Assembly (NCBI RefSeq): GCF_008923205.2
Contig: NZ_WBMS02000038.1
Coordinates: 13,042-77,041 of the forward strand
DNA: 64,000 nucleotides
Direction of reading: 5' to 3'
Source: Actinomadura physcomitrii
GTDB lineage: Bacteria > Actinomycetota > Actinomycetes > Streptosporangiales > Streptosporangiaceae
A program made the translations under genes and the position numbers. A model generated the notes under the pieces. The model ran no database searches. It was not told the origin of the DNA and worked only from the letters and a program-made list of their open reading frames with translations. Shown in pieces: positions 33,649 through 43,251 of the stretch. Every line of letters starts with the position of its first letter. The first letter of the stretch is position 1.

Positions 33649-33817
33649 GGAGGGATTCCTTTCGTGCCGGGACCGGTCGATGCTATCGGCTGTCCGGATG
33701 CGGTCTCCGGCATTGTCACCGAGTCGTGACTCCGTTAGTGGGACGTACGGGACGCAAGAGGACGGTGCCCGGCTCGTCCCGATCGTTTTGATGGGAGGGG
33801 CTGGGTAGGCTTTGCCG

Positions 33818-35344
33818 GTGCGCGTCAGACCTACGGCAGTTCTCGCCCAATTGCCCTTCGCCGGCGTGCTGGCGGTCGCGGTCTGGATCCGGGTCGTGGC
33901 GGTGCGCGGATATCCGGCGCCGAGGTGGAGCGGGGACTCCTCCGGATACCTCCGGGCGGCGCTGGAGCTCCAGCCGGGCGAGACGCGGCCGAGCGGCTAC
34001 TCGCTGCTGCTGTGGGCGCTGAAGCCGTTCCACAGCTTCACCGTGGTGGTCGCCGTCCAGCACGCCATCGGCGTCCTCGCCGGCGTCCTGGTGTACCTGG
34101 TGGTGTGGCGCGCGGCGCGGGCGGCGTGGCCGCTCGGCCCCGGGCGGCACGCGGGCCGCCTGGCGTGGCGCGACTTCCTCCCCGGGCTGCTCGCGGCGGC
34201 CGCGCCGGTGCCGGTGCTGCTGGACAGCTACCAGATCGCCCTCGAGCACATGCTCATGTCGGACTCGTTCTTCACGTTCCTGCTGGTGGCGGCGGTGGCC
34301 GCGGCGCTGTGGCGGCGCCGCTCGACCTGGTGGCTCGGCGCCCTCGCCGGGCTGTTCGCCGCGTTCGCCGCGGTGACCCGGTCGGCCGGGCTGCCGCTGG
34401 TCGCGGTGATCCTGGTCGGGATGCTGCTGCGGCGCGCCGGATGGCGCGCGCTCGTCGCCGTCGTGATCGCGTTCGCGGTGCCGCTCGGCGGCTACATGTA
34501 CTGGTTCAAGCAGGTCCACGGCGAGTTCGCGGTGACGAAGGCGGGCTCCGTCTGGATCTACGGCCGCACCGCCGCGTTCGCCGACTGCGCCAAGATCAAG
34601 CCGAGTCCCGAGCTGCAGATCATGTGCCCGAAGGACTCCAACCCGAATATCGCGCCGGCGTTCGCGGTGCTGTGGACCGACGACTCGCCGTTCCACCGGA
34701 TCCCCGGCTGGATCACCGGCGACGAGGCGAACCGGCTGGCGAGCGAGTTCACCAAGCAGGCGATCGAGAAGCAGCCGGGCGACTACGCGCACGTGGTGTT
34801 CCGCGACACATGGCGGTCGTTCGACTGGAAGCGCGAGCCGTACCCGACGCCGTGGACGTGGCTGGAGTACGTCTTCCCGGAGGGCGAGTCGTGGGACGAC
34901 GACCAGGCGCTGGAGGCCGTCAAGTACGACCCGTCCGGCGGCGAGGCCAAGGTCGTCCGGCCCTGGGCCGGGACGATGCTGGACTACCAGGACCGCATGT
35001 CGATGCCCGGCACGGTCCTCGGGCTCGTCCTGCTCGGCGGGCTGGTGCTCGCGCTGCCGCACATCGGTCGTCGCGGCACCCGGTGGCGGCTGCTCGGGCC
35101 CGTCCGGCATTGGGGGACGGGCGCGCTGATGCCGTGGGGGATGAGCCTCGCGCTGCTGGTCATCCCGGCGGCGACCGCCGACTTCGACTACCGCTACGTG
35201 CTGCCTGCCGTGCCGTTCGCCTGCATCGCGCTCGGCCTCGCGCTCCTCCCGTCGCCGCGCCGCGTCCGCCTGGACCCGGTCGCCGAGCCCGGCGCGGGAC
35301 AGGACGACGACGAACCCGCCGCCGAGAGGTCCCTCAGCGCCTAG
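33818..35344 (+). CDS. GT-C fold membrane glycosyltransferase (GT39-like)
   Basis: The roughly 508-residue protein has some ten membrane segments. Its first extracytoplasmic loop contains the acidic motif WSGDSSGYLRAALEL and later YQIALEHMLMSDSFF, the pattern of polyprenyl-phosphate-sugar-dependent GT-C enzymes. A large extracellular loop (about 245-385) lies between the last helices. Its acceptor is likely the polymer or a protein outside the membrane. The start is uncertain: GTG 33818 with GTAGG upstream, or TTG 33812. The C-terminal tail is acidic. The gene is convergent with the GT2 gene ending at 35422; a 6-bp hairpin lies at 35345-35361 between them. Confidence 0.78.
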   Translation: MRVRPTAVLAQLPFAGVLAVAVWIRVVAVRGYPAPRWSGDSSGYLRAALELQPGETRPSGYSLLLWALKPFHSFTVVVAVQHAIGVLAGVLVYLVVWRAARAAWPLGPGRHAGRLAWRDFLPGLLAAAAPVPVLLDSYQIALEHMLMSDSFFTFLLVAAVAAALWRRRSTWWLGALAGLFAAFAAVTRSAGLPLVAVILVGMLLRRAGWRALVAVVIAFAVPLGGYMYWFKQVHGEFAVTKAGSVWIYGRTAAFADCAKIKPSPELQIMCPKDSNPNIAPAFAVLWTDDSPFHRIPGWITGDEANRLASEFTKQAIEKQPGDYAHVVFRDTWRSFDWKREPYPTPWTWLEYVFPEGESWDDDQALEAVKYDPSGGEAKVVRPWAGTMLDYQDRMSMPGTVLGLVLLGGLVLALPHIGRRGTRWRLLGPVRHWGTGALMPWGMSLALLVIPAATADFDYRYVLPAVPFACIALGLALLPSPRRVRLDPVAEPGAGQDDDEPAAERSLSA

Positions 35345-35421
35345 CGCCGGCCCGTCCGGCGGCGCGGGCGGGGCGCCGAGCCGGCCGATCGTGAGCACGC
35401 CCGCCGCGGCTCCCGGGTGCG

Positions 35422-37431
35422 TCAGCGGCGTCCCCGGCCGCCGAGCCGGCGCCGCGCCGACCGCGCCATCGCCGGGACCTTCCCCGGCACGACCTCGACC
35501 GCGAGGTTCCCGCTGCCCGTCCGGTAGTAGCGGGCGCGGCGCATCCCGAACGGCGCGCAGGCGACCGCCGCGGACCGTCCCGCCTCCGCGATCGGCACCC
35601 GGACCCGGGCGGTGTCGCCGCCCACCGCGAGCTCCAGCCACGCGTCCCACCGGCCCGACGACAGCCCGCGCGGGTCGACGGAGGCGGTGAACGCGACGGC
35701 GTCGCCGTCCTCCGCGGCCCGCGCCTCGCCCCGCAAGGACTCGCCGCCGCCGCGCCGGTCGAGCGCGAGGCCCACCCGGACGTGCGCATGCGCGCCGGGC
35801 GCGGCGGGCACCCGCCCGCGCACCAGCAGCCGCCCGTCGCCGTCCCAGCCGATCTCCTGCACGGCGGCCAGCCGGGCGAGCCCGGCCGCGCCCGGCCGCA
35901 CGGTGAAGCTCAGGTTGCCGTACTCGCGCGTGAAGAACGGCTCGACCGCGGCGGCGCCCCGCGCGGACGCGACGAACCGCTCCGGCGGCAGCGCGGCGCC
36001 CTCGGCGCGGTCGGCACCGAGCCGCCCCTCCTTGACCAGCCGGCCGGCGGTGACCTCGGCGTACAGGTCCCAGATGCCCGCCTCCAGCAGCCCCTCCGCG
36101 GCGCTCGCGCCCGCGCCGCCCTCCACCGGGCCGGGCGCCGGCACCGCGACGGCGGCGGTGAAGCCGTCGACGCCCCCCTCGACCGGCAGCCTGCGCTCGG
36201 CGCCGGACCTGCGGTGCCGCAGCAGCAGCGCGAGCGACTGCGCGTCCCGGTCGACCCGGGCGAGCACGGCGGTCCCGGCGACCCGCAGGGCCCCGCCCTC
36301 CCAGCCCAGCCCGGTCAGGTTCCGCTTGGTCCGCAGCCGGTCGGTGACGTCGAAGTAGGCGTCCGGGATCGCCGCGGACGGCTCCCGGAAGCCCGGGTAC
36401 ACCTCGTACGCGCGGTCCTTGTCCACGACGACCGGGACCGGGCCGGGCGCGAGAGCCGTCTCGACGATCCGGGTCAGCAGCTCGTCGTGACCGCTCCGCA
36501 CGCAGTGCGCGATCAGCCGCAGCCGCGGCGGCATCCGCATCAGCACCGCCGGGGTGAGGAAGTCCTCGCACAGGCCGCGCACCCCGTCCCGGGTCTGCCG
36601 CCGGTACTCCGCCGAGTCCTCCAGGAAGCGGTGCGCATTGATCCGGTGCAGCACGTCCCGGGTGAACAGCCGCAGCAGCATCCGGTCGCGGATCGGACCC
36701 GGGCGCCGGTGCGCGACGACCATCTCCAGCAGCGGCCGCGCCGCCCTCGCGTAGTAGTCCGCGGAGGACGCGCCGCCCGTCTGCATGATGCTGGTGCCGT
36801 CGTCGCGCTCCACCAGGTAGTAGCAGTCGTAGTCGGCGATGACCGAGACGCCCGACGCGTGCAGGTACGCGTGCACGGCGAACACCTTGTCCTCGCCGGA
36901 CAGCAGCCCCTCCGGGAACCGGATCCGGTTCGCCTCGACCAGCTCCCGGCGGAACAGCTTCTGCGCCGTCAGCGACTGCGAGAAGACGTCGATCTCCGGG
37001 TCGTCCACCGAGACCCTGGCGATGTTCTCCGCGAACCGCGCCGCGCCCCGCCCGACGCCGACATAGTTGCCGATCACGATGTCGGAGCCCTGCTCGTCCG
37101 CCAGCGCGCACATCCGCTCCAGCGCCTGCGGGCCGAGCCGGTCGTCGGCGTCCAGGAAGAACAGGTACTCGCCGCGGGCCCGCTCGATCCCGGTGTTGCG
37201 CGGCCCGCCCGGCCCCCCGGAGTTCGGCTGGTGGACGACCGCCAGCCGCGGCTCGGCGGCGGCGAGCCGGTCCAGCTCGTCGCCGCTACCGTCGGTGGAC
37301 CCGTCGTCGACCGCCACGACCTCCACCAGCTCCGGCGCGATCGTCTGCTCGAACACCGAGCGCAGCGTCTCCGCCACCGACGCGCGGCAGTTGTGGACCG
37401 GGACGATGACGCTGACCTTGGGGATAGTCAC
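35422..37431 (-). CDS. Family 2 glycosyltransferase with C-terminal beta-sandwich modules
   Basis: The 669-residue protein starts with a GT2 domain: PKVSVIVPVHNCRASVAETL, VVAVDDGSTDGS, NSGGPGGPRNTGIERA and the donor motif YLFFLDADDR. After residue about 340 it has no transferase motifs but two or more beta-rich repeats, each containing a GxWD signature: AGIWDLYAEVTAG and SSGRWDAWLELAVG. The same signature occurs twice in the middle of the next protein (37456-40863). These modules could bind the growing polymer. The C-terminus is arginine-rich. GTG 37431 follows GAGGACTTCCCA. It is 24 bases downstream of the TagF-like gene, in the same transcript. Confidence 0.85.
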   Translation of the reverse strand: MTIPKVSVIVPVHNCRASVAETLRSVFEQTIAPELVEVVAVDDGSTDGSGDELDRLAAAEPRLAVVHQPNSGGPGGPRNTGIERARGEYLFFLDADDRLGPQALERMCALADEQGSDIVIGNYVGVGRGAARFAENIARVSVDDPEIDVFSQSLTAQKLFRRELVEANRIRFPEGLLSGEDKVFAVHAYLHASGVSVIADYDCYYLVERDDGTSIMQTGGASSADYYARAARPLLEMVVAHRRPGPIRDRMLLRLFTRDVLHRINAHRFLEDSAEYRRQTRDGVRGLCEDFLTPAVLMRMPPRLRLIAHCVRSGHDELLTRIVETALAPGPVPVVVDKDRAYEVYPGFREPSAAIPDAYFDVTDRLRTKRNLTGLGWEGGALRVAGTAVLARVDRDAQSLALLLRHRRSGAERRLPVEGGVDGFTAAVAVPAPGPVEGGAGASAAEGLLEAGIWDLYAEVTAGRLVKEGRLGADRAEGAALPPERFVASARGAAAVEPFFTREYGNLSFTVRPGAAGLARLAAVQEIGWDGDGRLLVRGRVPAAPGAHAHVRVGLALDRRGGGESLRGEARAAEDGDAVAFTASVDPRGLSSGRWDAWLELAVGGDTARVRVPIAEAGRSAAVACAPFGMRRARYYRTGSGNLAVEVVPGKVPAMARSARRRLGGRGRR

Positions 37432-37455
37432 TGGGAAGTCCTCAGGGGGAGTCCG

Positions 37456-40400
37456 TCAGCGGGGCGGGGGGAACACGCGGTCCACGGTGCGCGCCGCCGC
37501 GTGACCGTCGTCCAGCGGGCAGAACCGCGCCACGAACTCCTTGTAGCGGTCCTGGTGGCCCGCCGTGGCGGCCTCGACGTCGCGGATCGCGTCGATCAGG
37601 TCGTCGGAGGTCTCCACCAGCGGCCCCGGCGCCTCCGCCTCGAAGTCGAAGTAGAAGCCGCGCAGCCGGTCCCGGTAGTCGGCGAGGTCGTAGGTGAAGA
37701 ACAGCATCGGCCGGCCGGTGTTGGCGTAGTCGAACATCACCGACGAGTAGTCGCTGATCATCATGTCGGAGATCAGGTACAGCTCGGTGATGTCCGGGTA
37801 CAGCGACACGTCCCGGACGAAGCCGTGCTCGTCCTCGGTGATGCCGTCCACCACGTTGGAGTGCAGCCGGACCAGCAGGACGTGGTCGTCGCCCAGCGCG
37901 GCGCGCGCGCGGTCCAGGTCGAGGCGCATGTCGTGCTTGTAGCGGCCCCGGCTGTAGTACTGGTCGTCCCGCCACGTCGGCGCGTACAGCACGACCCGCT
38001 TGCCCTCCGGGATGCCGAGCCGCGCCCGCACCGCCTTGGCGACCGTGTCGGCCTCCGGGCTGTAGAGCAGGTCGTTGCGCGGGTACCCGACCTCCAGCAT
38101 CTCGCCCTTGAACGCGAACGCGCGGCGGAAGATCTCCGTGCTGAACGGGTTCGGCGACAGCAGGTGGCTCCACTCGGGGACGGCCGGCCCCTCCGGCTTC
38201 TTCTCCTTGCTCTGCAGCGCCGACTTCATCCCCGGCGCGTACGCGAAGTGGACCTCCTTGACGTCCCGGCCGATCTTCTTCAGCGGGGTGCCGTGCCAGG
38301 TCTGCAGCACGACCTGGTCGGGGTGCCGCTGGAACCAGTCGCCGAGCCGGTGGTTGGTGACGATGTAGCGGGATGTCGTCACCGCCTCCTGCCACTCCCG
38401 GCCGTTCAGCCGGACGCCCTGCAGCGTGTTCGGCAGCTCGACCTGCGCGTCGTTGACGACCCAGAACTGCGCCAGGTCCATCCCGCGGCGCAGCAGCTCC
38501 TGGTGGATCGCCTTCGGGCTGTCGGAGTACTGCCGGCCGTTGAAGCAGGAGAACAGCACGGCGTCGCGCAGCCCGTCGCGGGCGACCCGGCGCCGCGCCT
38601 CCTCCCGGTACTTCGCTCCCGCGCTCTTCTCCTCGCCGGACACGTCGCCGGTGACGGCGATGACGAGCCGGCCGTCCTTGGTCTCCGGCTCGTAGCCGCG
38701 CCGCGCCACCTCCAGCGGCCCCGGCAGCGCGCGCTGCGCCTCCTGCGTCAGCCGGACGGTCAGCGCCCGCCCGCCCGCCGGCCGGAACAGCACGTCCCAG
38801 CGGCCGGGACGCAGCGGCAGCACGCCCGCGACGCCCGGCACGGCCGCCGCCGGGACCTCCGCCCGCAGCGTGCCCGAAGCGTCCGCGACCAGGTCGAACG
38901 CGTGCTCCTTGCGGCGGCCGCGGCTGCGCACCACGATCTGCCCGGACGCGTGCGCCGGATGCGTCGCCGCCAGCGCCAGCGTCCCGTCCGGACGCCACGC
39001 GACCTCGCTCACCGACAGCCGGATCGTCGCCCGCCGCACCCGCACGTACCCGCCGGGGCCGCGGCCCGCGCTCACCTCCAGCGCGCCGAACGTGCGCCGC
39101 GCCTCCGCCACGCCCTCGGCGAGGACGAGCGGCCGGCCGTCCGCCGACAGCGTCCAGTCGCGGGTGTCGTCGATCGAGCCGGGCTCGATGTCGACGTCGA
39201 GCGCATCGGGGTCGACGCGCGCCGTCCAGCCGCCGGACCGCGCCTCCACCGGCACCGGGACGCGCGCGTCGCCGAGCGTCAGCACCAGCTCCGCGGGCGG
39301 CGCCGCCGCCGACTCCACCTCGACCAGCAGCCCGCGCTCGTCCCACGCCAGCGCCGTCGCCCGCTCCCGGACGCGCTCCACCTGCACGACGAAGTGCCCG
39401 TCCACGACCTTCGGCACGATCCGGACGTCGTCGGCGACGTACCGGTAGGGCGGGTGCGCGCCCGTCCCCGAGCCGCCGCCGCGGACCGGGCCCTGCCGGA
39501 ACACGCCCGCGTTCAGCACCGAGGCGTGCACCTCCCAGGTGCCCTCCCGCCAGGCGCCGCGGTCCTTCAGCTTCGCGGCGTCGAGCGCGAACTCGAACCC
39601 GGTCCAGCCGCCGGTCGACTTGCCCGGCTTCGGTGTCTGCCGCGCCTTCATCACGATCTTGCGGCGGCCGTCGCGCAGCGTCACCGTCTTGATCGACGTC
39701 CAGCGGCGGCGTGAGCTCACCGAGTTGATGTAGGCCTCGCCGGTGACGACCAGCCGGTCGTCCTCCCACCGGACCGCGTGCACCCGGCCCCGCATCTTGA
39801 CCTCGTCGCGCGCCCGGTACACCTCGCGCGGGACGTCGACCTTCGCGTCCTTCCAGTACGGGTAGACGACGTAGCGGCGCAGCGGGTCCCGCACGATCGA
39901 CGGCGACGACTTGCCGCGCTCGTACCGGACGACCTTCACCAGCTCCATCGTGTGGCCCGCCTCGGCGAGGTGCCACTTCAGCCGGGTCAGCGCGGGCGCC
40001 TCGGCGAACACCTTCGGCGACACGCCCTTGGCGTACGCCGCGGCCTGCGCGACGACCTGCTCGCGCTCCTCGCCGGACAGGTCGGGCAGGGCGTCCAGGA
40101 ACGTCTTCAGCTCCGTGGTGACCAGCTCGAGCTGCAGCCGCCGCAGCTCCTTGGCGTCGCCGCGCTCGGCGACCCAGGTCGTCGCGAGGTTCGCCGCGCC
40201 GAACCCGTCGGCGATCTCCTGCGGCTCGGTGGTCGGTTCGTACCGGCGCGACCGGCGGTGCAGGACGATGTCGGGCACCACGTCGACGGACGTCGCCGCG
40301 TGCAGCGCCCGCACCATGACCGGCAGGTCGTCGTAGCGGCCGAGGTCGGGGAACTCCAGGCCCGCCGAGTCCCAGAACGCGCGGCGCAGCAGCGTCCCGG

Positions 40401-40863
40401 TGATCTTGCGGTTGCGCAGCAGGTCCGGGCTGCGGTGCAGGTCGGTGGCCTTGGCGGGGGCGGGGTTGTCGCCGCGCGCCTTCCACTGCGACACCTGCCC
40501 CGTCCACTTGCGGGACGCGTCGGGGCCCGTCGCGAGCTGCGACCCGGACGCCTCCAGCGCGGTCAGCAGCGCGGCGACCGCCTCCGGCGGCATCGGGTCG
40601 CCGCCGTCGGCGAACAGCAGGAACTCGCCGGTGCTCTCCGCCACCCCCAGGTTGCGGGCCGCGCCCCGGCTCGGCGCCCCGTCGCGGACGATCCGGAACC
40701 GGTCGTCGGGCAGCTCCGCCCGCGCGGCCGTCCCGGTGCCGTCGTCCACGACCAGGACCTCGAGGTCCCGGAACGTCTGGGCCGCGAGCGAGTCCAGGGC
40801 GTCGCCGAGGTCGTCCCCGGCGCCGTGCGACAGCACGATGACACTGATCCTGGGGGCGGTCAT
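37456..40863 (-). CDS. GT2 plus CDP-glycerol glycerophosphotransferase (TagF-like) fusion
   Basis: The 1135-residue protein has three parts. Residues about 5-215 are a GT2 domain (RISVIVLSHGAGDDLGDAL, VLVVDDGTG, SRGAARNLGVAES, FLLFADGGDP). The middle, about 330-740, is a set of beta-rich modules with GTWEVHASVLN and GRWDVLFRPAG signatures. The C-terminal 370 residues are a Glyphos_transf domain: LQTWHGTPLKKIGRD, LSPNPFSTEIFRRAF, GYPRNDLLY, LYAPTWRDDQYY, HDMRLDLDRAR, LISDMMISDYSSVMFDYANTGRPMLFF split at the invariant SDYSS and FDYA. TagF-type enzymes polymerise glycerol or ribitol phosphate from CDP-precursors on the cytoplasmic face. GAAGGAG precedes ATG 40863. The long middle section is unusual for the family. 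Confidence 0.9.
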   Translation of the reverse strand: MTAPRISVIVLSHGAGDDLGDALDSLAAQTFRDLEVLVVDDGTGTAARAELPDDRFRIVRDGAPSRGAARNLGVAESTGEFLLFADGGDPMPPEAVAALLTALEASGSQLATGPDASRKWTGQVSQWKARGDNPAPAKATDLHRSPDLLRNRKITGTLLRRAFWDSAGLEFPDLGRYDDLPVMVRALHAATSVDVVPDIVLHRRSRRYEPTTEPQEIADGFGAANLATTWVAERGDAKELRRLQLELVTTELKTFLDALPDLSGEEREQVVAQAAAYAKGVSPKVFAEAPALTRLKWHLAEAGHTMELVKVVRYERGKSSPSIVRDPLRRYVVYPYWKDAKVDVPREVYRARDEVKMRGRVHAVRWEDDRLVVTGEAYINSVSSRRRWTSIKTVTLRDGRRKIVMKARQTPKPGKSTGGWTGFEFALDAAKLKDRGAWREGTWEVHASVLNAGVFRQGPVRGGGSGTGAHPPYRYVADDVRIVPKVVDGHFVVQVERVRERATALAWDERGLLVEVESAAAPPAELVLTLGDARVPVPVEARSGGWTARVDPDALDVDIEPGSIDDTRDWTLSADGRPLVLAEGVAEARRTFGALEVSAGRGPGGYVRVRRATIRLSVSEVAWRPDGTLALAATHPAHASGQIVVRSRGRRKEHAFDLVADASGTLRAEVPAAAVPGVAGVLPLRPGRWDVLFRPAGGRALTVRLTQEAQRALPGPLEVARRGYEPETKDGRLVIAVTGDVSGEEKSAGAKYREEARRRVARDGLRDAVLFSCFNGRQYSDSPKAIHQELLRRGMDLAQFWVVNDAQVELPNTLQGVRLNGREWQEAVTTSRYIVTNHRLGDWFQRHPDQVVLQTWHGTPLKKIGRDVKEVHFAYAPGMKSALQSKEKKPEGPAVPEWSHLLSPNPFSTEIFRRAFAFKGEMLEVGYPRNDLLYSPEADTVAKAVRARLGIPEGKRVVLYAPTWRDDQYYSRGRYKHDMRLDLDRARAALGDDHVLLVRLHSNVVDGITEDEHGFVRDVSLYPDITELYLISDMMISDYSSVMFDYANTGRPMLFFTYDLADYRDRLRGFYFDFEAEAPGPLVETSDDLIDAIRDVEAATAGHQDRYKEFVARFCPLDDGHAAARTVDRVFPPPR

Positions 40864-40966
40864 GCCCACTCCTTCGGGGGCTGTGCGAGCCGGACGCGGC
40901 GGTCCGGTCGCGGACGGTCAGGGGATGGTGGCCGGCGCGGCCCGGCCGCGCTGCGCAGCGCCGCCG

Positions 40967-43192
40967 CTAGGCGGGGCCGGCGGCGACCGCCGGCGGGAGC
41001 GGCTCACCGAGGAACACCCGGCGCACGGCCCGCTCGGCCGCGTGCCCGTCGTCCCACGGGCAGAACCGCGCCCGGAACGCCTCCAGGTGCTTCGCCGCCG
41101 CGTCCCCCCACGCGGCCCTGGACGCGAACGCGTCGACCAGCTCGGACTCGGTGTAGGCGATGACGCCGGGCGGGAACTCGGTCAGGTCGAAGTTCACGCC
41201 CCGGGTGAGCCGGTAGGTCTCCCAGTCGTTGGCGTAGATCACGATCGGCTTGCCGAGGTTGGCGTAGTCGAACATGACCGACGAGTAGTCCGTCAGCAGC
41301 GCGTCCGAGGCGATCATCAGGTCCTCGACGGACGGGTGCTTGGAGACGTCGATGACCTGGTCCTCCGACCAGCCGAGGTCCGCCGCCATGTTCTTGAGCT
41401 TGTAGTAGTAGTGCGCCCGCAGCAGCAGCACGTGGTCGTCGCCGAGCTGCTCCATGACCCGGCCGATGTCGAACATCGGGGAGTAGCGGCGCTGGTAGTC
41501 ACGGTGGGTCGGCGCGTACAGGATCGCCGTCCTGCCCTCGGGGACGCCGAGCTCGTCGCGCAGCCGCGCCTGCTCCTGCGGCGTCGCGCGCACCAGCCGG
41601 TCGTTGCGCGGGTAGCCGATCTCCAGCAGCTCGTACTTGCACGGGAAGCCCCGCTCCCACGCCTCGCTCATCAGCGGGTTGGCCGACAGCAGGAAGTCCC
41701 ACCGGTCGGACCGCTCGATCAGCGCCTTGAAGTCCATGTCGGCGGCCCCGACCGGGTACTCCATCTGGTCGAGGCCCATCTTCTTCAGCGGCGTGCCGTG
41801 CTGGGTCTCCAGATGGACCTGCCCCGGCCGCTTCACGACGTTGTCGGGGAAGTTGACGTTGTTGACGAAGTACTTGGCGGCGGCGATCGTCCGGTAGTAC
41901 TCCGCCGACCCGGCCACCACGTACTCCACGCCGTCCGGCATCGTCTTGCGCGCGCCCGGCTTCACGATCCACACGCCGCGGATGTGCGGCGCCAGCTCCC
42001 GGACCTTCTCGTAGATCGCGGCCGGGTTGCAGGAGTAGCCGCGGTACCAGTAGGCGGCGAACACCGCGAGGTTCTCGTCGATCGGCATGTGCCGCCGCAT
42101 CGCGTAGTACCGCTCCTTGGCGAGTTCCTTGGAGCGGACGACGCTGCGCTTTTGCAGCTTGCGGACCTTGCGGCCGCTCTTCTTCGCCTTCTTCGTGAGC
42201 GTCGGGGCGTTGAGGCGCTCCCAGGCCCGGAAGTCGCCGCGCTCGATCGCCCGGTGCTTGTCGGCCAGGTTCGGCTCGTCGTCCGGCGGGACGTGGCCCG
42301 GGGGCTTGTAGCGGTTGTAGGTCTTGGTCATCTCGGCGAAGAACCGCTGCTTCTCCGAGGGGTACACGCGGTCGGCGCGCTCGATGATGACCAGCAGGTG
42401 CCAGATCGTCCGGTTGAACATCAGCGGCCGGAACCGGTCCATCTTCGGGCCGAGGTGGTCCATGAACGCGAAGATGCGGTCGTACTGGTCGAAGGCGTCG
42501 AAGTGCTTGGCGCTGGCCGTCTTGGTGATCGCGCCGCTGCGCCGCTGCCGGTAGATGTAGCAGACCCGGTCGAGGAAGCTGACCCGCTCGGCGGCCATCA
42601 GGACCGGGTAGGTGATGCTGACGTCCTCGTAGTAGCCGCTGTTGAAGCGCAGCCCGTGCTCGATCATGAACTCGCGGCGGATCGCCCGGTTCCAGATCGA
42701 GGTGAACATCTCCAGCAGGCTCGGCCGGTCGGCGAGCGTGAACACCTCCGGCGCGGGCGGCTCTCGGAACAGGTGGTTGATGATGCTCCGCTTGACCCGC
42801 CCGTTCCAGTAGGACCGCGCGTAGTCGAACATCAGCACGTCCGGCCGGGTCTCGGCGAGCCGGTCGCAGATCGCCTTGACGGCGCCCTCGGTCGCGTAGT
42901 CGTCGCTGTCGAAGAACCAGACGTAGTCGCCGGTCGCCATGTCCAGCCCGACGTTGCGGGCCTCGCCGAGGCCCACGTTGTCGGTCAGGTGGCGCACCTT
43001 CAGCCGCGAGTCGCGCTCGGCGTACTCGTCCAGGATCTCTCCGCAGGCGTCCGGCGAGGCGTCGTCGATCCCGATGATCTCCAGATTCGGCACGTCCGGG
43101 ACCAGCAGCGAATCCAGGCACTGCCGAAGGTACCCCTGCACTTTGTGCACGGGCACGATGATGCTCAGGGAGATGTCGTTTTCACTGCTCAC
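40967..43192 (-). CDS. GT2 plus CDP-glycerol glycerophosphotransferase (TagF-like) fusion, second copy
   Basis: The 741-residue protein starts with a GT2 domain (LSIIVPVHKVQGYLRQCLDS, GIDDASPDACGEIL, NVGLGEARNVGLDMATG, VWFFDSDDY; residues about 9-290). A short basic linker (KKAKKSGRKVRKLQKR) leads to a Glyphos_transf domain: WYRGYSCNPAAIYEKV, HLETQHGTPLKKMGLD, LLSANPLMSEAWERGF, GYPRNDRLV, LYAPTHRDYQRRY, LLTDYSSVMFDYANLGKP. It lacks the long middle modules of the protein at 37456, so the two probably do different steps, for example priming and elongation, or two different polyols. I chose GTG 43192; a TTG at 43207 is open in frame. Confidence 0.92.
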   Translation of the reverse strand: MSSENDISLSIIVPVHKVQGYLRQCLDSLLVPDVPNLEIIGIDDASPDACGEILDEYAERDSRLKVRHLTDNVGLGEARNVGLDMATGDYVWFFDSDDYATEGAVKAICDRLAETRPDVLMFDYARSYWNGRVKRSIINHLFREPPAPEVFTLADRPSLLEMFTSIWNRAIRREFMIEHGLRFNSGYYEDVSITYPVLMAAERVSFLDRVCYIYRQRRSGAITKTASAKHFDAFDQYDRIFAFMDHLGPKMDRFRPLMFNRTIWHLLVIIERADRVYPSEKQRFFAEMTKTYNRYKPPGHVPPDDEPNLADKHRAIERGDFRAWERLNAPTLTKKAKKSGRKVRKLQKRSVVRSKELAKERYYAMRRHMPIDENLAVFAAYWYRGYSCNPAAIYEKVRELAPHIRGVWIVKPGARKTMPDGVEYVVAGSAEYYRTIAAAKYFVNNVNFPDNVVKRPGQVHLETQHGTPLKKMGLDQMEYPVGAADMDFKALIERSDRWDFLLSANPLMSEAWERGFPCKYELLEIGYPRNDRLVRATPQEQARLRDELGVPEGRTAILYAPTHRDYQRRYSPMFDIGRVMEQLGDDHVLLLRAHYYYKLKNMAADLGWSEDQVIDVSKHPSVEDLMIASDALLTDYSSVMFDYANLGKPIVIYANDWETYRLTRGVNFDLTEFPPGVIAYTESELVDAFASRAAWGDAAAKHLEAFRARFCPWDDGHAAERAVRRVFLGEPLPPAVAAGPA

Positions 43193-43251
43193 GCGAACGC
43201 CAATCAACTACTCGATTAATCTGGATCATACCCGCATCCGGCAAGTGAATC

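Noticed and set aside
35782..39714. 1310-codon open frame on the plus strand
   Set aside because: It mirrors the GT2 and TagF-like genes, which have full family motifs; its composition is typical of antisense frames in high-GC DNA.
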